Source of the DNA: an uncultured Pseudomonadota bacterium
Lineage (GTDB): Bacteria > Pseudomonadota > Gammaproteobacteria > Burkholderiales > Casimicrobiaceae
Length of the DNA stretch: 30,324 nucleotides
Assembly: GCA_937958295.1 (NCBI GenBank)
Contig: CALFEY010000250.1
Span: 1-30,324, forward strand
Reading direction: 5' to 3'
The notes under the pieces are model-generated. The model was not told where the DNA came from and did no database searches. It worked only from the letters and a program-made list of their open reading frames with translations. Below are positions 25,037 through 30,324 of the stretch, one piece after another (position 1 is the stretch's first letter; each line of letters starts with the position of its first letter). A program made the position numbers and the translations under genes.

Positions 25037-26092
25037 TCATTGCAGCACGCGCTCGCTCACGCGCCAGGCGATGGTCTCGCCGGCGCGCAATGGCACGATG
25101 GTGTCGTTGGCGAGCGGGTACGAGGCTTCGGGCGTCCACGCCTCGCGCACGAGCGTGACCGTTCCCGTGGCGGGCGGCAGGCCATAGAACCGCGCGCCGA
25201 AGCGGCTCGCAAAATCGGGGAGCTTGTCGAGCGCCCCCACGGCCTCGAACACCTCGGCATACAGTGGAAGTGCCACCGGCGCCGAGTAGCAGCCGGCGCC
25301 GCAGCAGGCGGCCTCCTTGGTGTGCCGTGCGTGAGGCGCCGAGTCGGTGCCGAGGAAGAACCGCGGATCGCCGGAGGTGGCTGCCGCCACCAGCGCTTGC
25401 CGGTGCGTCTCGCGCTTGAGGATGGGCAGGCAGTACAGATGGGGCCGCAGCCCGCCGGCGAAGAGCGCGTTGCGCGACCACAGCAGGTGTTGCGGCGTGA
25501 TCGTGGCGGCCACCTGGGCCGTGGCGCGCACGAAATCCACCGCTTCGCGGGTGGTGAGGTGCTCCAGCACGATGCGCAAGCCAGGGAAATCGCGCACGAT
25601 CTGCGGCAGCAGCGTGTCCACGAACACGCGCTCGCGGTCGAACATGTCGACGTCGGGATCGGTGACTTCCCCATGCAGGCAAAGAGCCACGCCGTGCTTC
25701 TCCATCGCCGCCAGCACCGGGTACACCTGGGAAAGCGCGGTTACGCCCGAGTCGGAGTTGGTGGTGGCCCCTGCAGGGTAATACTTGAACGCGTGGACGA
25801 AGCCCGAGGCCTTGGCAGCCGCCACTTCCGTTACGGGGGTGTTGTCGGTCAGATAAAGCGTCATGAGCGGCTCGAAGGCGAGCCCCGGCGGCACCGCCGC
25901 AAGGATGCGCTCACGGTATGCGCCTGCCGCCGCCACGCTGGTGACCGGGGGGCGGAGGTTTGGCATGACGATGGCGCGGCCGAACTCCCGGGCGGTGGCA
26001 GGCACCACGTGGGCCAGGACGGGGCCATCGCGGAAGTGCACGTGCAGGTCGTCGGGACGCGGCAGGGTCAGGCGGGTGATCGATGTCGTCAT
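25037..26092 (-). CDS. pyrC: Dihydroorotase (class II, PyrC)
   Basis: 351 residues. The enzyme cyclises carbamoyl-aspartate to dihydroorotate in pyrimidine synthesis. The two-zinc site can be read directly: DDLHVHFRD (His17, His19), FKYYPAG (Lys103, the carbamylated lysine), CLHGEV (His140), EHLTT (His178) and GTDSAPH (Asp250). These match the E. coli PyrC site. The length fits the 340-350 residue class II group rather than the longer PyrC/PyrX class I forms. It is a single gene here: no other pyr gene is nearby, and it lies tail to tail with rnpB. Upstream, 26093-26283 is shared with the divergent dksA promoter region. Confidence 0.95.
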   Translation of the reverse strand: MTTSITRLTLPRPDDLHVHFRDGPVLAHVVPATAREFGRAIVMPNLRPPVTSVAAAGAYRERILAAVPPGLAFEPLMTLYLTDNTPVTEVAAAKASGFVHAFKYYPAGATTNSDSGVTALSQVYPVLAAMEKHGVALCLHGEVTDPDVDMFDRERVFVDTLLPQIVRDFPGLRIVLEHLTTREAVDFVRATAQVAATITPQHLLWSRNALFAGGLRPHLYCLPILKRETHRQALVAAATSGDPRFFLGTDSAPHARHTKEAACCGAGCYSAPVALPLYAEVFEAVGALDKLPDFASRFGARFYGLPPATGTVTLVREAWTPEASYPLANDTIVPLRAGETIAWRVSERVLQ

Positions 26093-26198
26093 GGAGGCCT
26101 CGGCTGAAATTATAGGGGCGGGGCAGGCGTCATTTCCGCCCCAGGCAGCCCTTCGCTGGCCTCGGGTCGACGCAATAGCGCCCCCTGACGATCCGGGT

Positions 26199-26204
26199 TA
26201 TAAT
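26199..26204 (+). promoter_or_regulatory. Predicted -10 element for dksA
   Basis: A perfect TATAAT stands about 80 bases upstream of the dksA start within the 191-base pyrC-dksA gap. No -35 with normal spacing is convincing (CTGACG at 26185-26190 is too close). It implies a leader of roughly 70 bases before the coding region. Confidence 0.5.
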
Positions 26205-26283
26205 GCTCAATTTACTTTTGGGCGCGGATTAACCGCAGGCACTTCGACCGGTGCCGCCGCGGCCCATCGTGATGGACAGAAGC

Positions 26284-26727
26284 ATGGCCACCAAAACCGC
26301 AACCGCCGTCAAGAAGGTCCGCGAGCTCACCGAGGAGGAAATCCTCAAGGCGCCCGAGAAGGACTACATGAACGAGGCGCAGCTCGCCTTTTTCAAGAAG
26401 AAGCTTCTCGACCTGCGCGACCAGCTTCTTCAGAACGCCGATGACACCGGCGAGCATCTGCGCGAGAACGAGATCACCACTGATCCCTCCGACCGGGCCA
26501 CGCTCGAGGAGGAATACACGCTCGAGCTGCGCACCCGCGATCGCGAGCGGAAGCTCCTCAAAAAGGTCGAGAAGTCGCTGCGCCTCATCGAGGACGGCTC
26601 CTACGGCTGGTGCGACGAGACCGGCGAGCCCATCGGCGTTGCGCGCCTGATCGCGCGGCCCACCGCCACGCTGTCGTTGGAAGCGCAGGAGCGGCGGGAG
26701 CGCGTCCAGAAGCTGTACGGGGATTGA
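26284..26727 (+). CDS. dksA: RNA polymerase-binding transcription factor DksA
   Basis: 147 residues from ATG 26284 (MATKTATAVKK...); ATG 26272 (151 residues, the E. coli length) and GTG 26251 are alternatives, and no ribosome site decides between them. DksA enters the RNA polymerase secondary channel and works with ppGpp to adjust rRNA and amino-acid gene transcription. The coiled-coil tip has DPSDRA (Asp67, Asp70, Ala72), matching the DxxDxA motif needed for function. The C-terminal region YGWCDETGEPIGVARLIARPT followed by LSLEAQERRE keeps one Cys (Cys110) of the four zinc ligands. As I recall, this single-Cys form is usual in betaproteobacterial DksA, so it supports the taxonomic guess and is not a defect. 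Confidence 0.94.
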   Translation: MATKTATAVKKVRELTEEEILKAPEKDYMNEAQLAFFKKKLLDLRDQLLQNADDTGEHLRENEITTDPSDRATLEEEYTLELRTRDRERKLLKKVEKSLRLIEDGSYGWCDETGEPIGVARLIARPTATLSLEAQERRERVQKLYGD

Positions 26728-26742
26728 TGTAGATAAGCGAGA

Positions 26743-26772
26743 AGGAGTGCGAGGCCTGACGGCCGCACTCCT
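26743..26772 (+). terminator. Strong hairpin downstream of dksA
   Basis: AGGAGTGC (26743-26750) pairs with GCACTCCT (26765-26772). An inner GGCC/GGCC pair extends the stem around a TGAC loop, with GA bulged. It starts 15 bases after the dksA stop. There is no U tract after it (CGGAAAAATCC follows), so it may terminate weakly or protect the 3' end of the dksA mRNA. Confidence 0.45.
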
Positions 26773-26793
26773 CGGAAAAATCCTGGACGCCGG

Positions 26794-26847
26794 CAGCCTG
26801 ACGTAGAGGCTGATCAGCGGAAATCGCGGGCGGAGCCCACGATTTCC
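26794..26847 (+). other. Two further hairpins in the dksA-sodB gap
   Basis: CAGCCT (26794-26799) pairs with AGGCTG (26807-26812). Then GGAAATCG (26819-26826) pairs with CGATTTCC (26840-26847), with an inner GGGC/GCCC pair. With the hairpin at 26743-26772, this makes three stem-loops in about 105 bases. The remainder of the 269-base gap (26848-26996) holds the sodB promoter region and nothing else I recognise. Confidence 0.4.
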
Positions 26848-26956
26848 GTAGCAAGTCCGGGCACGGACGCGGCTCGGGGCGTCCTGCACGTCCTCCCTGG
26901 CCGATCGCCGAGGGGCCATGTCGCACGGTTAATCCTCGCGCGCGCTCCGGCTTGTT

Positions 26957-26962
26957 TACAAT
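26957..26962 (+). promoter_or_regulatory. Possible -10 element for sodB
   Basis: TACAAT, five of six matches to TATAAT, stands 34 bases before the sodB ATG. No clear -35 or Fur-box-like sequence is seen upstream. Confidence 0.4.
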
Positions 26963-26996
26963 GGCCCTCCCCCGCCATTGCCAGGAGAACCCAGCC

Positions 26997-27587
26997 ATGT
27001 TCACGCTTCCGCCTCTTCCCTGGGCCGAGAACGCCCTCGAGCCCGTCATTTCCGCCAACACGATCTCGTTCCACTACGGCAAGCACCACAAGACCTACGT
27101 CGACAACCTGAACAATCTCGTCAAGGGCACCGATTTCGAGAACGCCACGCTCGAGAAGATCATCACCGAGACCGCCGGCAAGGCCGACAAGGCCGGCATC
27201 TTCAACAATGCGGCGCAGGTCTGGAACCACACGTTCTACTGGAATAGCCTGAAGCCGGGCGGTGGCGGCAAGCCCACCGGCAAGATCGCCGGCCTCATCG
27301 ACACCGCCTTCGGCGGCTACGACGCCTTCAAGAAGGAACTGTCGGCCACCACGGTGTCGCAGTTCGGCTCCGGTTGGGGCTGGCTCGTGCAGGAGGGCGG
27401 CGCGCTCAAGATCGTCAAGACGCCCAACGCCGAAGTGCCGTTCACCAAGGGCCTGAAGCCGTTGCTTACCATCGACGTCTGGGAGCACGCCTACTACCTC
27501 GACCAGCAGAACAAGCGCGCAGCCTACGTCGACGCCGTGATCGACAAGCTCCTCAACTGGGACTTCGCCAACCAGAACCTGGGCTAG
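26997..27587 (+). CDS. sodB: Superoxide dismutase, iron type (SodB)
   Basis: 196 residues from ATG 26997, preceded by AGGAG at 26983-26987 (9-base spacing), which rules out the upstream in-frame ATG. The cytoplasmic enzyme converts superoxide to peroxide and oxygen. Metal ligands are His26 (SFHYGKHH), His78 (WNHTFYW), Asp160 and His164 (DVWEHAYY). Gln74 in NAAQVWNHTFYW, supplied from the N-terminal half, marks the iron-type rather than the manganese-type enzyme. There is no signal peptide. It lies between dksA and the STAS gene on the same strand but probably has its own promoter and a downstream hairpin. Confidence 0.96.
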   Translation: MFTLPPLPWAENALEPVISANTISFHYGKHHKTYVDNLNNLVKGTDFENATLEKIITETAGKADKAGIFNNAAQVWNHTFYWNSLKPGGGGKPTGKIAGLIDTAFGGYDAFKKELSATTVSQFGSGWGWLVQEGGALKIVKTPNAEVPFTKGLKPLLTIDVWEHAYYLDQQNKRAAYVDAVIDKLLNWDFANQNLG

Positions 27588-27597
27588 GCGATTCTCG

Positions 27598-27625
27598 CCG
27601 CGGCATCCTCGTACGGATGCCGCGG
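27598..27625. terminator. Perfect 11-bp inverted repeat after sodB
   Basis: CCGCGGCATCC (27598-27608) and GGATGCCGCGG (27615-27625) form a perfect stem with a 6-base loop, 10 bases after the sodB stop. No T run follows on the plus strand (ATTACC). It is probably a transcript-end or stabilising hairpin for sodB. Confidence 0.55.
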
Positions 27626-27673
27626 ATTACCGGCCGCCGCCCGCGCGCGGACGCCAGCAAGCCAACGCGCGGT

Positions 27674-27702
27674 TTGCGGCCACTCCTCCAACGCGACATA
27701 AT
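27674..27702 (+). promoter_or_regulatory. Possible sigma-70 promoter for the STAS gene
   Basis: TTGCGG (27674-27679), a 17-base spacer and CATAAT (27697-27702) resemble a sigma-70 promoter about 50 bases before the start of the STAS gene. The -35 is poor (three of six), so support is modest. Confidence 0.3.
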
Positions 27703-27752
27703 CGATTCTTAAAGCCCGACCGGGTCGCCTGCATGGCGCGCCCGTTCCCGGC

Positions 27753-29015
27753 ATGGCCCTCTTCAGCAAACCACCCGCCAAGAAAACCGACGCCAAGCCG
27801 TCCGCCAAGCCAATGGAAGGCTTGCCGCGCACGCCGGTGTCCGCACGCGACATCGCCGTCCAGGCGCAGGCCCAGGGCCGTCGGGGCAATGCCGACCGGC
27901 CGCGCGCCGAGCCGATGGCAGAGGCTTCGATGACCGGCGCAAGCCTCATCGACATGTCGCCGGGCCGCACCTCGATCGAGGTCGCTCAGTCCAATCCCGG
28001 CATGTGTGCCGTGCTCGAGAACGCGGCGTTGCTCTTCGCGAGCGGCCAAGCGCAGCCCGCGCGGGCGCTGCTCGAGCAGGGCGTGGTGAGCGATCCGGAT
28101 GCGCGCAACTCTGCGCTCGCCTGGCTCGGCCTGTTCGATCTCCTGCAGCGCGCGAACGATCGCAACGCGTTCGACCAGCTGGCGCTGCAGTACGTCGTGC
28201 AGTTCGAGCGCTCGGCTCCGCCGTGGGAGGAGGGCAGTACCGCCACCCCGTTGCGGGTGGACAAGCCCAAGGCCGTGGGTGCCGGCTATGCAGTGATCCA
28301 GGGGAAGCTCACGGCTGAAAGCGCCCCGCAGATCGAATCGTTTCGCCGGACGCTCGATAAGGGCGGGCCGGCGCGCCTGGACCTATCGCAGGTGGCGGGC
28401 TTCGACGCCGCCGGTTCGCGGCTTCTCGCCGATGCCCTGGCCTACGCGCGCAAGCGTCGCGTGCACGTGGCGATCCAGCGCGCGGAGAAAGTGCGCGCCG
28501 CGCTCGATATCCTGATGCGTCGCGGGCGCGACGCCGGCGAAGCCCCGTGGTTGCTGTCCCTCGAGTTCCTCCAGTTCGACCAGAAGCAGGAGGCCTTCGA
28601 CGACCGTGCGATCGAGTACGCCGTGGCCTTCGAGCAGTCGCCGCCTTCCTGGGAGCCGCCGCCGGTCGCACCGGTGACCGTGGCTCCCGCGGAGGTCGCG
28701 GCACCCACGGCCGAAGAAAATGCGGCCGCCGACGCCGCCGGCGACGCCATCCTCTGGAGTGGCGTGATGGCCGGGCCGTGCACGGCGGCCATGGCGCGAA
28801 TCTCCGACCAGTCGGTCGCGCGATCGGTGATCGTGATCGACATGTCCGGCGTGCAGCGCGTGGACTTCGTTTGCGCCGGTGCGCTCTTGAACACCATCAA
28901 TCGCGTCGAATCGCAACGCAAGGCGGTGCAGATCGTGGGCGTGTCGCCCATGGTTCGCGCCCTTCTCCTCTTGATCGGCATCTCGCCGCGGCACTTCCTC
29001 AAGAAGCCGCAGTAA
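27753..29015 (+). CDS. Protein with two STAS domains and a duplicated helical motif
   Basis: 420 residues, no signal peptide or membrane segment. A disordered Lys/Pro/Ala-rich start (1-60) is followed by a helical part, a STAS domain (about 176-258, with LDLSQVAGFDAAG), a second helical part, a Pro/Ala linker (302-330) and a second STAS domain (about 332-416, with IDMSGVQRVDFVCAG). The regions before each STAS-STAS junction repeat each other. Residues ~124-160 contain FDQLALQYVVQFERSAPPWE and residues ~266-301 contain FDDRAIEYAVAFEQSPPSWE. STAS domains bind partner proteins or nucleotides, as in anti-sigma factor antagonists. The Ser in DLS and DMS matches the phosphorylated position of SpoIIAA-like proteins. 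Its role is unknown; no anti-sigma kinase gene is nearby. It lies just upstream of hslV (42-base gap). Confidence 0.78.
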   Translation: MALFSKPPAKKTDAKPSAKPMEGLPRTPVSARDIAVQAQAQGRRGNADRPRAEPMAEASMTGASLIDMSPGRTSIEVAQSNPGMCAVLENAALLFASGQAQPARALLEQGVVSDPDARNSALAWLGLFDLLQRANDRNAFDQLALQYVVQFERSAPPWEEGSTATPLRVDKPKAVGAGYAVIQGKLTAESAPQIESFRRTLDKGGPARLDLSQVAGFDAAGSRLLADALAYARKRRVHVAIQRAEKVRAALDILMRRGRDAGEAPWLLSLEFLQFDQKQEAFDDRAIEYAVAFEQSPPSWEPPPVAPVTVAPAEVAAPTAEENAAADAAGDAILWSGVMAGPCTAAMARISDQSVARSVIVIDMSGVQRVDFVCAGALLNTINRVESQRKAVQIVGVSPMVRALLLLIGISPRHFLKKPQ

Positions 29016-29057
29016 GCCGTTGCCGCGCCCGCGGCGCTCCTCTCCCGACCCCTGCGC

Positions 29058-29603
29058 ATGGAAACCTTTCACGGCACCACCATCCTGTCCGTTCGCCGCA
29101 ACGGTATCGTCGCGCTCGGTGGCGACGGCCAGGTGACGCTCGGCAATATCGTCATCAAGGCCACGGCGCGCAAGATTCGGCGCCTGTATCACGATCGGGT
29201 GCTGGCCGGCTTCGCGGGGGCTACCGCCGATGCGTTCACGCTCTTCGAGCGCTTCGAGGCGAAGCTCGAGAAGCACCAGGGGCACCTCGTGCGCTCCGCG
29301 GTGGAGCTTGCCAAGGATTGGCGCTCCGACCGCGTGCTGCGGCGCCTGGAAGCGATGCTTGCCATCGCCGATGCGCAGGCGTCGCTCGTCATCACCGGCA
29401 ACGGCGACGTGCTCGAGCCCGAGCTCGGCATCGTGGCCATTGGCTCGGGCGGAGCCTATGCTCAGGCCGCCGCGCGCGCGCTGTTGCAGCACAGCGAATT
29501 GGCTGCGCCGGCGATCGTGAAAGAAGCGCTAACGATCGCCGGAGATCTATGCATTTACACTAACCAGAATCACGTGATCGAGGTGCTGGAGGCACCGCAG
29601 TAG
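29058..29603 (+). CDS. hslV: ATP-dependent protease peptidase subunit HslV
   Basis: 181 residues. HslV is the proteasome-like peptidase ring that degrades proteins unfolded by HslU. The sequence begins METFHGTTILSVRR; removal of the propeptide would expose Thr7 as the catalytic N-terminal threonine. Further family markers are GDGQVTLGN, the K-rich ARKIRRLY, GFAGATADAFTLFERFE and IVAIGSGGAYAQAAARAL. The length matches E. coli HslV. The usual partner gene hslU is not downstream; it is at 18553-19884 on the other strand. The next gene starts only one base after the hslV stop, so hslV is probably cotranscribed with the ubiquinone-type hydroxylase gene. Confidence 0.96.
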   Translation: METFHGTTILSVRRNGIVALGGDGQVTLGNIVIKATARKIRRLYHDRVLAGFAGATADAFTLFERFEAKLEKHQGHLVRSAVELAKDWRSDRVLRRLEAMLAIADAQASLVITGNGDVLEPELGIVAIGSGGAYAQAAARALLQHSELAAPAIVKEALTIAGDLCIYTNQNHVIEVLEAPQ

Positions 29604-29604
29604 C

Positions 29605-30324
29605 GTGGAAGCGCCCGTCTTCGACGTCGTGGTGGCCGGGGCCGGGTTGCCGGGTCTTGCCCTGGCCACAGCCGCGGCGCGCGCGGGGCTGCGGGTGGCG
29701 CTGGCCGACGGCTCGCCCATCGGCGTGGGGGAACCGCCGCTGGACGACATCGATTTGCGCGTGTACGCGGTCAGCCCCGGCAGCGCAGCGTTCCTGCGCG
29801 CCATTGGCGCGTGGCAGCGGCTCGATCCGGAACGGATCGCCCCGATCGAAGCAATGGACGTGCGTGGCGACCGCGGTGCGCAACTGGCGTTCTCCGCCTA
29901 CGACCTCGGCGAGCGTGCCCTCGCCTGGATCGTCGAGGAGCGCGCGTTGCGCAACGCGCTGGTCGCCACCGCCCTGGAAGCCGGTGTTTCGTCCTTTGGC
30001 GAGGCGCCGTTCGTCGGCTTGCAGTTCACCGCCGAGGCGGCGATCCTGCGGCTCGCCGATACGTTGCTCAGTGCCCGCCTGCTCGTCGGCGCCGACGGTC
30101 TCAACTCGTGGGTGCGACACGCCGCCGGGATCGTGGCGGAGCCCAAGCGCTACGGACAGACCGGAGTGGTCGCTCACTTCAATTGCGAGCGATCGCACCA
30201 TGGCATCGCGCGGCAATGGTTCCGCGACGACGGCAGCGTGCTCGCCTGGTTGCCGCTGCCCGGCCGGCGGTTCTCGATCGTCTGGTCGGCCCCGGACGAG
30301 CTGGCGGGCGAACTTTTGGCCCTG
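29605..30324 (+). CDS. UbiH/UbiF/VisC/COQ6-family FAD hydroxylase (3' end cut by window)
   Basis: The frame is open from GTG 29605 to the end of the window (240 codons), so the C-terminal part lies outside. The protein begins MEAPVFDVVVAGAGLPGLAL, an FAD-binding GxGxxG motif. It continues with LRVYAVSPGSAAFLRAIGAW, typical of ubiquinone-ring hydroxylases, and has LVGADGLNSWVRHAAGI, the second FAD/NAD(P)H motif (DG) of this flavoprotein class. These enzymes hydroxylate the ring of ubiquinone precursors, so a role in ubiquinone synthesis is likely. Which ring position it acts on (UbiH, UbiI or UbiF type) cannot be settled from half the protein. The start one base after hslV's stop suggests cotranscription. 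Confidence 0.85.
   Translation, partial: MEAPVFDVVVAGAGLPGLALATAAARAGLRVALADGSPIGVGEPPLDDIDLRVYAVSPGSAAFLRAIGAWQRLDPERIAPIEAMDVRGDRGAQLAFSAYDLGERALAWIVEERALRNALVATALEAGVSSFGEAPFVGLQFTAEAAILRLADTLLSARLLVGADGLNSWVRHAAGIVAEPKRYGQTGVVAHFNCERSHHGIARQWFRDDGSVLAWLPLPGRRFSIVWSAPDELAGELLAL

Noticed and set aside
24715..25190. Several open frames across and beside the RNase P RNA
   Set aside because: They coincide with the conserved rnpB structure or the pyrC antisense strand and show no protein family features.
26584..26727. DksA missing three of four zinc-finger cysteines looked like a degenerate protein
   Set aside because: As I recall, this single-Cys form with CDETGEPIG is the usual one in betaproteobacteria, and the DxxDxA tip is intact.
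1..30324. Search for tRNA genes, CRISPR repeats, IS ends, toxin-antitoxin pairs and phage genes
   Set aside because: None was seen by eye; gene content is continuous housekeeping and envelope genes with uniform base use. Very short or divergent elements could still have been missed.

Overview
The window is very GC-rich, gene-dense chromosomal DNA from a bacterium, most likely an environmental betaproteobacterium. The main evidence is the leuS-lptE-holA group, a DksA with a single Cys in its zinc-finger region, a class II (PyrC-type) dihydroorotase, an iron-type SodB, and a class A RNase P RNA. The genus cannot be named from sequence alone. There is no sign of a phage, IS element, CRISPR array, rRNA or tRNA. 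The longest non-coding stretch is about 270 bases.

Layout. Bases 1-5516 (+) hold the end of a DUF2189 membrane protein, rsmE, a lipoprotein metallophosphoesterase whose reading frame is broken near its start, then an ABC exporter overlapping a two-HKD phospholipase D-family gene. Bases 5529-11027 (-) hold leuS-lptE-holA, with a membrane-anchored TAXI-type binding protein inserted between lptE and holA. Bases 11245-14693 (+) encode a ScsB/DsbD-type membrane thiol reductant carrier, its probable periplasmic peroxiredoxin-like partner, and a LysE exporter. Bases 14677-19884 (-) form a tight run: hslU, AEC transporter, HAD hydrolase, TraB/GumN protein, and an oxidoreductase of the DXR-like (DRL) family.

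Bases 19994-24588 (+) form a probable four-gene operon: a degenerate SodC-like lipoprotein, fabI, a phytoene-dehydrogenase-type FAD oxidoreductase and an acyl-CoA ligase. Next come rnpB (+) and pyrC (-), tail to tail with almost no gap. Bases 26284-30324 (+) hold dksA, sodB, a two-STAS-domain protein, hslV (about 9 kb from hslU and on the opposite strand) and the start of a UbiH/COQ6-family hydroxylase that runs off the window.

How the genes relate: most are housekeeping (translation, replication, lipid A export, fatty-acid synthesis, pyrimidines, ubiquinone, stringent response, proteolysis). The less ordinary parts are the envelope redox pair, the exporter plus PLD pair, the SOD-fold lipoprotein that has lost most metal ligands, the DRL-like oxidoreductase, the orphan TAXI protein and the duplicated STAS protein. 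I do not see a complete, clearly novel multi-gene system. The best leads are single proteins and unusual gene arrangements.
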